From an uncultured Cellulosilyticum sp. (GTDB lineage Bacteria > Bacillota > Clostridia > Lachnospirales > Cellulosilyticaceae), in assembly GCA_934725855.1 (NCBI GenBank), contig CAKVCL010000032.1, forward strand, positions 1 to 36,710: a stretch of 36,710 nucleotides of DNA. Direction: 5' to 3'. The translations under genes and the position numbers were made by a program. Numbering within the stretch: the first letter of the stretch is position 1; the number at the start of each line of letters is the position of its first letter. Under the pieces are notes generated by a model. The model was given only the letters and a program-made list of their open reading frames with translations. It was not told the origin of the DNA and ran no database searches. Below are positions 28,778 to 36,710 of this stretch, piece by piece.

Positions 28778-28815
28778 ATACTATTAGTATATGCACTTTA
28801 AAGAGGATTAGTCAA
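28778..28815 (-). promoter_or_regulatory. Toxin-antitoxin promoter and operator
   Basis: On the minus strand: TTGACT (28815-28810), 18 bases, TATACT (28791-28786). The perfect palindrome ATACTATTAGTAT (28778-28790) covers the -10 and start region, as expected for antitoxin autorepression. Confidence 0.7.
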
Positions 28816-29063
28816 TATTATAACGAAAATCTATAGATAAATTTACATTACAATTTTACTTAAGAGATTTTTTAGTGATGTTTGTTAAGTTGGGTAATAG
28901 GAACCTATCTAAATTCTTGTAAATCAGATGGTGTTATTCTATACTAATCGTAGGAGTATCTAAAGTTGTAGACATTTATTTCTTTAAAAATAACAGTGAA
29001 AACCGTTTTATAGAAAAAGTTTACATGGTGATATTGCTATTGCAGCTATAAATGTAAATTAAA

Positions 29064-29510
29064 ATGGATAAAGAACTGAAAGGACGTGGGGAGTTCAATG
29101 TTGCTTATCAAATTTGCACAGATGAAGGAAGAGCCACTGTGGGCTGTTTCTTTTACTGATAAAGAATATGAGGCCGTTCAGAGTGAAAAAATCAATATGC
29201 TCACCAAAATATCCATCGTATTCACAAACATCAATATGGCTATTTGCAGATTGGATTATATGATACATGGTATGAGGCCATTCGGGCTATGATACAAAAC
29301 TTGATTCATGATTGTGAAACGCTTTGAAAAGAAACACCAATTGTATATGGAAAGGAAGCTGAAATACGTTATCAATTTGCAGTAGGTCTTCTCGCTTTAA
29401 TTGAGGAAGTAGAAAAATATGTAAGATATGAACCAGAGGAAATGAATTATATTAGGAACACAGTAGATGCTAGAGCAATGTACGATATGAGTTTTGAAAT
29501 ACTAAAATAA
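29064..29510 (+). pseudogene. Decayed gene of unknown family upstream of the ABC exporter
   Basis: Three + frames join into one apparent protein. MDKELKGRGEFNVAYQICTD... (from ATG 29064) ends early. It continues in another frame as SFTDKEYEAVQSEKINML, then in a third as QYGYLQIGLYDTWYEAI...DCETL. After an in-frame TGA near 29324 the third frame goes on as KETPIVYGKEAEIRYQFAVG... to the TAA at 29508-29510. Two frameshifts and one nonsense codon mean it is dead. No family was recognised. The about 200 bases before it (28816-29063) hold nothing clear. Confidence 0.6.
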
Positions 29511-29528
29511 TAAGGAGCAGCACTCAAA

Positions 29529-30248
29529 ATGAATATATTGGAAGTTAAAAATTATACGAAAGCTTATCGTGAGGGAAAAAAGGCAGCAGATCATATCTCA
29601 TTAATCGTTGAAAAAGGAGATATTTATGGATTTATTGGACATAATGGAGCTGGGAAAAGTACCACGATACGTGCAATTGTAGGCGTCCTTGATTTTGAAG
29701 AAGGAGAAATTTTAATTGATGGCCATTCGGTAAAGACAGAGCCAATGGCTTGCAAACAAATAACGGCTTATATTCCAGATAACCCTGATTTATATGACAA
29801 TCTAACAGGAATTCAATATTTGAATTTTGTAGCAGATGTATTTGGGGTAAGTAGCGCAAAGCGAGAAGAGAACATTAGAAAATATGCAGACAAGCTTGAA
29901 ATAACAGAGGCACTAGGGGATCAGATTGCTTCTTATTCCCATGGTATGAAGCAAAAATTGGCTATTGTATCTGCACTGATTCATGAACCGAAGCTTTTAG
30001 TATTAGATGAACCATTTGTTGGGCTTGACCCAAAAGCTTCGTTTGTACTTAAGGAAATGATGCATGAGTTGTGCCAGAAGGGGGCCGCTATCTTTTTTTC
30101 AACACATGTTTTGGAAGTTGCCGAAAAACTTTGTAATAAAGTTGCCATTATTAAAAATGGTAAAATCATAGCTTCTGGTCCAATGGAAGAACTGACAAAA
30201 GGCCATTCACTAGAAGAAGTATTTCTGGAGGTTTTAAATGAAGCGTAA
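29529..30248 (+). CDS. ABC transporter ATP-binding protein
   Basis: AAGGAG lies upstream of ATG 29529. The product is 239 residues. Walker A GHNGAGKST is at G37-T45, the ABC signature SHGMKQK at S137-K143, Walker B LLVLDEP with D160/E161, and the switch His in FFSTHVLE. This is the DrrA/CcmA-type subfamily of export ATPases used with ABC-2 permeases. It overlaps the permease gene by 11 bases, so the two are co-translated. Substrate unknown. Confidence 0.95.
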   Translation: MNILEVKNYTKAYREGKKAADHISLIVEKGDIYGFIGHNGAGKSTTIRAIVGVLDFEEGEILIDGHSVKTEPMACKQITAYIPDNPDLYDNLTGIQYLNFVADVFGVSSAKREENIRKYADKLEITEALGDQIASYSHGMKQKLAIVSALIHEPKLLVLDEPFVGLDPKASFVLKEMMHELCQKGAAIFFSTHVLEVAEKLCNKVAIIKNGKIIASGPMEELTKGHSLEEVFLEVLNEA

Positions 30249-31839
30249 AGACTTTATTCTTCTTGAAACCCTTTTGAAATCAACGAGTTTATTTAACACT
30301 TATAAATATTCTAAAGATAAAAAGAAGCAGCATCGGCTGATCGGTAACGTTATGGGTTTTGCAATTATTTATATACTTCTTGTGGCGTATTCCATTGCGA
30401 TGTGCGTAGGGTATGGGCAATTAGGCATTGCAGATTCCATTCCTACAATGTGTGCCATCATTATTTCTTCACTAGCATTTATCTTTACATTATTTAAGAC
30501 TAATGGCTACTTATTTGCGTTTAAAGAATATGATATGCTCATGTCTTTGCCTTTTGAAGTAAAGACCATTGTAAAAGCAAAGTTTTTATATATGTATATT
30601 AAAAGTATTTCATGGTATCTCAGCATTTCAGTTGCCATGCTGATTGGCTATGCGATTTATACTAAACCATTTTGGATGATGTATCCTATATGGATTATTT
30701 TGTCACTTATACTGCCTATCATACCGATGCTATTGGCTGCTTTTATAGGCTTTATGATAGCAAAAATTGGAGCAAGATTTAAAAAGACAAAGATTATTCA
30801 AACCTTGTTGACATTTGTAGTTATTTTATTAGCATTTTGTTCTAGATGGATTATAGAAGCTTTATTTAAAAGTGGCAATGTGGGTAAAACATTAGAAGAT
30901 CTTTCAACCATGACCCAAAAAGCAGGTAACCTATATTGGCCGATTAAATGGTTTGAAGGGGCTGTGGTGCATCTTAATGTAGGAGATATTCTTTTATTAT
31001 TAGGGGTTAGTCTACTTTTATTTGAAGTGATTTTTATAGTGGTTAGCAAAAATTATCGAAGGATTAATTCAGCACTCAAAACCAATGTCGTGCATCAAAA
31101 CTTTAAAATGACCGCACAAAAAAGTAGAAGTGTTGTACAAGCCATTGCTTTTAAGGAATTTAAAAGGTTTCTTGGTTCCACGGTTTATATGACCAATTTA
31201 TTTATGGGAGAAGTGTTTACATTGCTTCTTGGAATCGTCTCATTATTTGTGGGGGTAGATAAATTACTGATGTTTGTGACAAAAGATGCGCCTATTACAA
31301 CACAAATGATTCTTCCAGCCATTCCTTTAATCATTTATTTTTTTATTGGCATGGTGCCTACAACCGCTTGTTCCCCTTCTTTAGAAGGCAAAAATTTTTG
31401 GATTGTAAAAAGTATGCCTATTGAGCCCAAGTTTTTATATCTTGGCAAAATCTTATTTAATCTATATTTGACGATACCGTTTATGACATTTGCGACACTT
31501 TGTTTATGTCTATCTGCCAAGGCAGGGATGCTTAATACCGTGTTATATTGGGTTTTAGGTGTATTGCTTTGCAGCTTCTCAAGTTGTTTTGGATGTGTTT
31601 GTGGCATGAAATATATCAGACTTGATTGGGAAAATGAAATAGAAGTCGTTAAGCAAGGAGCAGCCGTTACCGTATATCTTTTTCCGAATATGTTTATTAC
31701 AATGGGGCTAGTTGTAGGAGTTGTGGCATTATCCACAATTATTAATCCAATGTTTGTGAGCGTTATGCTGATGGCAGTTGTTGCCCTATTAACTTGGCTC
31801 TCATTTAGAAAAGTTTTAACGCTTTCTAAGAAAATCTAA
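30238..31839 (+). CDS. ABC-2-type transporter permease
   Basis: The product is 533 residues with about 12 hydrophobic spans in two halves separated by a cytoplasmic stretch near 270-310 (NYRRINSALKTNVVHQNFKM). The N-terminal KRKDFILLETLLKS precedes the first span. ATG 30238 follows the GGAGG at 30226-30230. With the ATPase it forms a two-component exporter of the kind found in Clostridia beside antimicrobial-resistance or envelope functions. The exported compound is not indicated. Confidence 0.85.
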   Translation: MKRKDFILLETLLKSTSLFNTYKYSKDKKKQHRLIGNVMGFAIIYILLVAYSIAMCVGYGQLGIADSIPTMCAIIISSLAFIFTLFKTNGYLFAFKEYDMLMSLPFEVKTIVKAKFLYMYIKSISWYLSISVAMLIGYAIYTKPFWMMYPIWIILSLILPIIPMLLAAFIGFMIAKIGARFKKTKIIQTLLTFVVILLAFCSRWIIEALFKSGNVGKTLEDLSTMTQKAGNLYWPIKWFEGAVVHLNVGDILLLLGVSLLLFEVIFIVVSKNYRRINSALKTNVVHQNFKMTAQKSRSVVQAIAFKEFKRFLGSTVYMTNLFMGEVFTLLLGIVSLFVGVDKLLMFVTKDAPITTQMILPAIPLIIYFFIGMVPTTACSPSLEGKNFWIVKSMPIEPKFLYLGKILFNLYLTIPFMTFATLCLCLSAKAGMLNTVLYWVLGVLLCSFSSCFGCVCGMKYIRLDWENEIEVVKQGAAVTVYLFPNMFITMGLVVGVVALSTIINPMFVSVMLMAVVALLTWLSFRKVLTLSKKI

Positions 31840-31964
31840 ATAAAATATGAAGTTTTTTAGCTTAAAAAGGGATAAAATCATTTTAGTTTTAGCATATTAA
31901 AATTGAAGTAAAATTTTGAGGTGTTTACTAAAGCGTAAAATGAATAATAAAGGAGCTCATAGAG

Positions 31965-32900
31965 ATGCGAAAAGTGGTTCTAGTTGGTACAGGGGCAGTA
32001 GGAACAGCTTATGCTTACAGCCTGATCAATCAAGGATTTATTACGGAGTTAGTGCTTATTGATGCCAATTCAGAAAAAGCAAAGGGAGAGGCTATGGACT
32101 TAATTCATGGCATGGCCTTTGCACCTACTAATATAGAAGTTTATTCAGGTACTTATAAGGATTGCATGGATGCTGACCTTGTGGTCATTACAGCAGGTGC
32201 CAATCAAAAACCAGGTGAAACAAGACTTCAATTAGTGGAGAAAAATGCAAAAATCATGCGGTCTATTACACGTGATATCTTGCAAAGTGGATTTAATGGG
32301 ATTTTTTTGGTGGCTTCCAACCCAGTCGATATCCTCACACATATTGTACAAAAAGAAAGTCAGTTTGAACCCAGTCGTGTCATTGGTTCTGGAACAACTC
32401 TAGATACGGCAAGGTTTAAAGTATTATTAGGAGAATATCTAGAGCTAGATCCCAGAAACGTGCATGCTGTGATTATTGGAGAACATGGGGACAGCGAGCT
32501 CCCGGTATTTTCTCAAGCTTGTATTGGAACAGAAAACCTTAGTAAAGTATTAGAGCGTAGGAATGAACCAGAAGATATTTTAAATATGGGAAAGATATTT
32601 GAGCAGGTGCGAGATGCAGCTTATGAAATCATCAATCGAAAGGGCATGACGAACTTTGGAATAGGGATGGCGCTTGCTAGAATTACAAAAGCCATTTTAA
32701 ACAATGAAAATTCCATTCTCCCAGTTTCTTGTTTACTAAATCATCAATATGGACAATCAGAAATTTATATGAGTGTGCCAGCGATTGTGAATGAAAAAGG
32801 AATCAGCAAAGTCATTGAGTTAGATTTAGACAAAAATGAACGTGCACTTTTTGAAAGGTCGGCAGAGGCTTTAAAAGAAGCAAGAAAAACAGTGTTATAA
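31965..32900 (+). CDS. ldh: L-lactate dehydrogenase
   Basis: This enzyme reduces pyruvate to L-lactate with NADH. It has 311 residues, a normal length. The Rossmann motif is GTGAVGTAYA (8-17) with NAD-binding D33. The substrate loop is NQKPGETR, with Q81 marking lactate rather than malate dehydrogenase and R87. Further catalytic residues are R150 in LDTAR and H174 in GEHGDSE. AAAGGAG precedes ATG. A possible leader lies in the A+T-rich 125 bases upstream, where no clear operator was seen. Confidence 0.96.
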   Translation: MRKVVLVGTGAVGTAYAYSLINQGFITELVLIDANSEKAKGEAMDLIHGMAFAPTNIEVYSGTYKDCMDADLVVITAGANQKPGETRLQLVEKNAKIMRSITRDILQSGFNGIFLVASNPVDILTHIVQKESQFEPSRVIGSGTTLDTARFKVLLGEYLELDPRNVHAVIIGEHGDSELPVFSQACIGTENLSKVLERRNEPEDILNMGKIFEQVRDAAYEIINRKGMTNFGIGMALARITKAILNNENSILPVSCLLNHQYGQSEIYMSVPAIVNEKGISKVIELDLDKNERALFERSAEALKEARKTVL

Positions 32901-32914
32901 GGAAACTTCATGTG

Positions 32915-32968
32915 AAAAAGTCAATGAATCTTGAGTGCAAAGGCGTCATTAAGATTCATTGACTTTTT
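32915..32968. terminator. Bidirectional terminator between ldh and the U32 peptidase gene
   Basis: AAAAAGTCAATGAATCTT (32915-32932) and AAGATTCATTGACTTTTT (32951-32968) are perfect 18-bp arms. A-runs and T-runs on both sides serve the convergent genes. Confidence 0.92.
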
Positions 32969-32999
32969 GGGTTGATGCATTCATTTTATTAGAAAGCTT

Positions 33000-34247
33000 C
33001 TAATCCGTAAATTGGGTTAAGTCATTTTTTCTAAGAATAGCAGGAACAGGTACTTTCTGGCTGCATTTAAAACGTACGATTTGTTGTGGATGTGGGGCAG
33101 AATCAATCGCATTGCCTTCTTCATCATAAAGGGCATCAATATGAACCGGGATAAATTCACCTTGTGGCACAAGAATTTCAAGGTCATCCCCTACAGAAAA
33201 TTTACGACGTTGCTCAATGGTTACCATTTGAGTTTCTTCATCATAACCACGAATAATACCTGAAAAGTCGTAGTTACGAACATAAGAATTGTGTCCATAG
33301 GTTTGGTCTTGATCGGTTGGTTTATGCTCATAAAAACCAGTAGTGAATTCGCGATGACTTGCTTTACTAACTTCTTGTAAAAAGTAACCTTTTTTAGCTT
33401 CAAATTCATCAGGGTCTCTTAGATAAGCATCAATGGCTTCACGATACGCTTTTACAACCGTTGCAACGTAAAGAGGTGTTTTCATACGTCCTTCAATCTT
33501 AAAGCTATAAATACCTGCTTCAATCAGTTGTGGAATGTATTCAATCATACATAAATCACGCGAATTATAGATATAAGTGCCACGTTCATCTTCTACAACG
33601 GGCATATATTCACCTGGTCGTTTTTCTTCTACGACGCTATATTTCCAGCGACATGGCTGGGCACATTCACCGTGGTTGGCATCACGATGTGTCAGGTAAT
33701 TGCTCATTAAGCAACGCCCAGAATAAGCCATACACATTGCCCCATGAACAAATGATTCAAGATCTACATCACTTGGTAAATTATCATGCATGGCTTTAAT
33801 TTCTTTAAAAGATAATTCACGTGCAGTGACAATACGTTTTGCCCCTTGTTTTACCCAAAAGAGTGCGGTGTGATAATTGGTATTATTAGCTTGAGTGGAA
33901 ATGTGTACTTCCATATTAGGGAGTGTTTCACGAACTAAACTAAAGACGCCAGGATCAGCAACGATTAAAGCATCTACACCAATGGAATCAAGGTATAAGA
34001 AATATTCCTTCATGCCATCAAAATCTTGATGATGGGCAAAAATATTACAAGTTACATAAACTTGTACCCCATGAGCATGGGCGAATTCAATCCCTTCTTT
34101 CATTTCTTCTTCTGTAAAGTTTTTAGCTTTTGCACGAAGTCCATATTTATTACCGCCAATATAAACGGCATCTGCGCCATAAAGTACGGCAACTTTTAAA
34201 TTTTCTAAACTCCCTGCAGGTGCAAGAAGTTCTACTTTTTTATGCAT
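33000..34247 (-). CDS. Peptidase U32 family protein
   Basis: ATG 34247 is chosen because GGAGGA lies 7 bases upstream on this strand. The TTG at 34262 is inside that site. The product is 415 residues, starting MHKKVELLAPAGSLENLKVA. The U32 signature region has ESFVHGAMCMAYSGRCLMSN and GECAQPCRWKY with four conserved cysteines. The C-terminal about 80 residues form a beta-barrel (VGDDLEILVPQGEFIP). Family members include collagenase-like proteases and RlhA/TrhP-type RNA hydroxylation enzymes. The latter role (tRNA hydroxyuridine, TrhP-like) is plausible next to a methyltransferase. It overlaps the upstream gene by 8 bases. Confidence 0.9.
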   Translation of the reverse strand: MHKKVELLAPAGSLENLKVAVLYGADAVYIGGNKYGLRAKAKNFTEEEMKEGIEFAHAHGVQVYVTCNIFAHHQDFDGMKEYFLYLDSIGVDALIVADPGVFSLVRETLPNMEVHISTQANNTNYHTALFWVKQGAKRIVTARELSFKEIKAMHDNLPSDVDLESFVHGAMCMAYSGRCLMSNYLTHRDANHGECAQPCRWKYSVVEEKRPGEYMPVVEDERGTYIYNSRDLCMIEYIPQLIEAGIYSFKIEGRMKTPLYVATVVKAYREAIDAYLRDPDEFEAKKGYFLQEVSKASHREFTTGFYEHKPTDQDQTYGHNSYVRNYDFSGIIRGYDEETQMVTIEQRRKFSVGDDLEILVPQGEFIPVHIDALYDEEGNAIDSAPHPQQIVRFKCSQKVPVPAILRKNDLTQFTD

Positions 34248-34917
34248 GTTTATTTCCTCCAATTTTATAACTTAATGCAAGTCCATCACCAACTGGCAAT
34301 ACACTAGAAACAAGGTCATCTGAGTGCATAATGGTCCATAAAAAATCTCTCAGTCTTGAGTGAGTGGTTCTTTGTCTGCGTTCAATCAGATAGCGTGATT
34401 TAGCAACACTTCCTTTATGAAGGACATTATCTGTAATGAGTAAACCACCTGGTTTAAGCACACGAATGCAATCTGGTAAAAAATTGATATATTGACCTTT
34501 GGCACAATCCATAAATACCACATCATAATGCGCATCAGGTAGTGTTTTTAAAGTAATGGCTGCATCGCCTTCAATGATTTCAATCGTATCTTCTAAGTTG
34601 GCCTTTTTAATATTTTCTCTTGCTTTGCCGAGCATATAAGGAAAGCGTTCAAGGGTTGTGATTTTTCCACCTTCTTGTAGGTACTGACTCATTAAAATAG
34701 AAGAATATCCTACCGCTGTTCCAATTTCCAGTATTGTACTTGGCTTAATTAATGAGAGTTGTACGCCCATGAAATCTGCAACTTCAGGCCGAATAATAGG
34801 CCACGTTTCTGCACCCGTTGCAATTTTAGTTTCTATTTCAGATAAAATAGGAGAAGTGGGAGAAGCGTGTAATGACCTTAAATATTCAACAATATAGCTA
34901 TAACTAATTTCACTCAT
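34240..34917 (-). CDS. O-methyltransferase family protein (YrrM/TrmR-like)
   Basis: ATG 34917 has AAAGGG about 7 bases upstream. The longer reading from 34956 would translate this site. The product is 225 residues, a class I SAM-dependent methyltransferase: ILEIGTAVGYSSILMS (motif I), TTLERFPYMLGKA (post I), VVFMDCAKGQY (motif IV with the metal-binding Asp) and GGLLITDNVLHKG. The gene order with a U32 peptidase is widespread in Firmicutes, where the pair (trmR, trhP) makes 5-methoxyuridine at tRNA position 34. That assignment is from context and family knowledge. Confidence 0.88.
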   Translation of the reverse strand: MSEISYSYIVEYLRSLHASPTSPILSEIETKIATGAETWPIIRPEVADFMGVQLSLIKPSTILEIGTAVGYSSILMSQYLQEGGKITTLERFPYMLGKARENIKKANLEDTIEIIEGDAAITLKTLPDAHYDVVFMDCAKGQYINFLPDCIRVLKPGGLLITDNVLHKGSVAKSRYLIERRQRTTHSRLRDFLWTIMHSDDLVSSVLPVGDGLALSYKIGGNKHA

Positions 34918-35103
34918 AAGTAGACCCTTTCTATACTTATCTCTTATGTCAATCATAAGAGAATTATATTACATAATGATGGATAAGACAAGTTTTGTCC
35001 CCCATCGGATAAATTTAACATCAAGCAGTCTAAATCAGTCTAATGAATAGGCTGCTTGTATAGTATACCTTTATAATAGATTAGTGTAAACTAAAAAGCA
35101 CTT

Positions 35104-35155
35104 TTTTACGGAATAAATGACACCACCTCGAGGTGGTGTCATTTATTCCGTAAAA
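35104..35155. repeat. Perfect 52-bp palindrome over the end of mltG
   Basis: Both arms are 26 bases with no unpaired centre (CCTC|GAGG at 35126-35133). The right arm includes the TAA stop of mltG. As RNA it would form a very stable hairpin with a GGTGGTGTC-type core and probably acts as a 3' end or terminator. The T-run expected right after the stem on the minus strand is absent (an A-run comes first, then TTTTT about 10 bases on). The bases from 34918 to 35103 hold little else. Confidence 0.85.
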
Positions 35156-36255
35156 TTAATATCTTGGGATTGACGATATTTGCTTTTTGCAGCTGTATGT
35201 TCTTCATTTGTACGACTAAAATAATGACTGCCAATCGCTTCATCTTCCAAAACAAAATAGTAATAATCGTGTTCGCTTGGCATAAGTGCTGCCTTAATGC
35301 AAGCTTCTCCAGGGTTACAAATCGGACCAATTGGAAGCCCGCTATTTAAATAAGTATTATAGTCACTTTCTATTTCTAAGTCTGACAGCGTTAAACTGGA
35401 TTTACGCTTGGCCAATGCATACTGCACCGTAGAACACATTTGAAGATTCATATGATCATATAGCCGATTGTAGATAACTCCTGCAATGATAGGACGTTCT
35501 TCATCTAATTTAGCCTCCTGCTCAACAATGGAGGCAACTGTTAGTAATTCATGAGTTGAATAACTAGACGAGCTTATATAGCCTTTATAGCGCCCCAAAA
35601 TTTCTTCAAAACGATTCAGCATCATAATAATAATTTCTTCAGCAGAAATATTTTTGCGTACAATATAAGTATCAGGGAAAAGATAACCCTCTAGCATATA
35701 CTTATAATCTCGTTGCTGTGGAATTTCTTGCAGAAAACTATATTCAGAGGTATAGTCACGCTTTGTAACTGCTTCTATAAAAGCATCTTTCGTTACAATT
35801 TCTTTAGCTTCAAGAACATCACCTATTTGACTAATGGTATAGCCTTCAGGAATCGTAAATTTGACGGTTTCACTTTCATCTGAAATATTCGTTGTAAGCA
35901 AATTGAGAATTTTACCACTAGACATGTTACTGCTTATGTAATATTCACCAGGGATAAATCCTGAGGTGGCATGTTCTAATTTGGCTTCTATTTTAAAATA
36001 GTCTTTATCAGTGATACAACCTTCGTTATATAAAGCTGTTGCGATGTCATCAATGGTAGTGGAGTCTGTAATTTGTAAAGTTGTTTTTGACACGTCTGTA
36101 TTTTTGACACGTTCAGCTTCTGATACGATGATATTTTCGGTATGATAATAAGCAGCATGAGTCAATTTCCCTGCAAAATAAATGCCTGCTGCAACTATGC
36201 AACCACTTAATAAAGTACTAAGGGCTATTCGAGTAATTGTCCTTTGTTTTGACAT
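35143..36255 (-). CDS. mltG: Endolytic murein transglycosylase MltG
   Basis: GAGGAG lies upstream of the ATG on this strand. The product is 370 residues. One N-terminal transmembrane helix (about 8-30, IALSTLLSGCIVAAGIYFAG) is followed by a LysM-like region (TIDDIATALYNEGCI; IPGEYYISSNMSSGKIL). The YceG catalytic domain has LEGYLFPDTY, the catalytic Glu in TVASIVEQEA, VIYNRL, and YNTYLNSGLPIGPICNPG. It cuts nascent peptidoglycan strands and so sets glycan length. It stands alone, ended by the 52-bp palindrome. Confidence 0.95.
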   Translation of the reverse strand: MSKQRTITRIALSTLLSGCIVAAGIYFAGKLTHAAYYHTENIIVSEAERVKNTDVSKTTLQITDSTTIDDIATALYNEGCITDKDYFKIEAKLEHATSGFIPGEYYISSNMSSGKILNLLTTNISDESETVKFTIPEGYTISQIGDVLEAKEIVTKDAFIEAVTKRDYTSEYSFLQEIPQQRDYKYMLEGYLFPDTYIVRKNISAEEIIIMMLNRFEEILGRYKGYISSSSYSTHELLTVASIVEQEAKLDEERPIIAGVIYNRLYDHMNLQMCSTVQYALAKRKSSLTLSDLEIESDYNTYLNSGLPIGPICNPGEACIKAALMPSEHDYYYFVLEDEAIGSHYFSRTNEEHTAAKSKYRQSQDINFTE

Positions 36256-36349
36256 AACCTTCTCCTCGTTAAGTTAAAAATTATACAATACATTATAAAA
36301 ATTATAACTTTTCCCTACTGATAATTCAAGACTTAACAAATATAGCAAA

Positions 36350-36386
36350 AGAACGGTCCTCATAAGTGATTTTTGAGTACCGTTCT
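36350..36386 (-). terminator. Terminator after dpaB
   Basis: AGAACGGT (36350-36357) and ACCGTTCT (36379-36386) pair, with an inner CTCA/TGAG. On the minus strand the stem is followed by TTTTGCTATATTT. Confidence 0.65.
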
Positions 36387-36392
36387 CTCGTT

Positions 36393-36710
36393 TTAATAAT
36401 GAATAAAAACAGGTTGAATTTGTTTGCCAGATAGGGCATTTTCTAATGTGGATTGAATTTGTGTAAAATCTGCCACCAATGAATAAGGTTTATGGATAAA
36501 GTCATCTTGACCAAGTGGTACAAAATAAACATTCTTTTTATTGAGTAAACCGCCTATATTTTTTAAGTTAGCCCCCATCCCATCATTTGTTGCAAGGCAA
36601 ATGATAATAGGACTATTATTTCGCATAAGAGATTTGGCGGCTAGCAAAACGGGCGTATCGGTGATTCCATAATTGAGTTTTGCTAACGTATTGCCAGTAC
36701 AAGGTGCAAT
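36393..36710 (-). CDS. dpaB: Dipicolinate synthase subunit B (3' part)
   Basis: The minus strand is open from the window edge to the stop at 36393, giving 106 residues of the C-terminal part. IAPCTGNTLAKLNYGITDTP, VLLAAKSLMRN, IIICLATNDGMGANLKNIGG, NVYFVPLGQDDFIHKPYSLV and GKQIQPVFIHY match SpoVFB/DpaB, a flavoprotein-like subunit. Together with DpaA it makes dipicolinic acid in the mother cell for spore cores. The 5' end lies outside the window, where dpaA would be expected upstream. Its presence marks a spore-former. Confidence 0.93.
   Translation of the reverse strand: MAPCTGNTLAKLNYGITDTPVLLAAKSLMRNNSPIIICLATNDGMGANLKNIGGLLNKKNVYFVPLGQDDFIHKPYSLVADFTQIQSTLENALSGKQIQPVFIHY

Noticed and set aside
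29086..29292. 68-codon ORF as an intact small gene
   Set aside because: It is one frame of a longer decayed gene whose neighbouring frames continue the same protein-like sequence.
1..36710. tRNA or rRNA genes
   Set aside because: No cloverleaf with a conserved T-arm sequence and no rRNA-like segment was seen on either strand by eye. A tRNA search would be needed to exclude them fully.

Overview
The window comes from a low-GC, spore-forming Firmicute. The miaB-mutS-mutL-miaA-hfq order, a dipicolinate synthase subunit B gene and L-lactate dehydrogenase point to Clostridia. Codon style and gene content suggest a Lachnospirales/Cellulosilyticum-like genome, but that placement is inference.

Region A (1 to about 17,540) is an accessory island. 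All its genes are on the + strand, it is A+T-rich with many ATA/AGA codons, and it holds many short unknown genes. Recognisable genes are an ietA/ietS-type pair (AAA+ ATPase plus subtilisin-like protease, a known anti-phage/toxin-antitoxin pair), an ASCH-domain protein, a MazG-like NTP pyrophosphohydrolase, a YopX-family protein, three XRE-type regulators, and a tubulin-type partition pair (tubR/tubZ) behind a 10-bp phased repeat array that is a candidate tubC centromere. No integrase, relaxase, capsid or terminase gene is visible, so the element (prophage, phage-plasmid or satellite) must extend left of the window.

The most striking part of the island is its RNA and promoter architecture. 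Three copies of a type II (stem II open) hammerhead ribozyme lie at 8054, 12130 and 13155, at or just after a stop codon. Their stem base pairs covary and each has a loop I/3'-tail pseudoknot. Four near-identical promoters (TTGAC-, exactly 16-bp conserved spacer, extended -10 TGTTAGAAT) lie at 7225, 11321, 12886 and 16992. A palindrome TTACC-N4-GGTAA recurs in the leaders of several of the same genes. Three of the four promoters start a cassette of promoter, one or two small genes, hammerhead, small gene. A separate leader at 4027-4232 looks like a translational attenuator (11-codon leader peptide plus competing stems).

Region B (17,554-25,300) is the chromosomal operon miaB-mutS-mutL-miaA followed by hfq. 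The first 50-65 codons of miaB have the island's codon style and the rest the chromosomal style. This suggests the island integrated inside miaB and supplies its 5' end and expression signals.

Region C (25,300-36,710) is mostly core genome: a PilZ protein, an RlmCD/RumA-type 23S rRNA methyltransferase, a decayed IS4-like transposase fragment, a Phd/RelE-type toxin-antitoxin pair with an operator palindrome, a decayed unknown gene, an ABC exporter pair, ldh, and on the minus strand an O-methyltransferase/U32 peptidase pair, mltG and the 3' part of dpaB.
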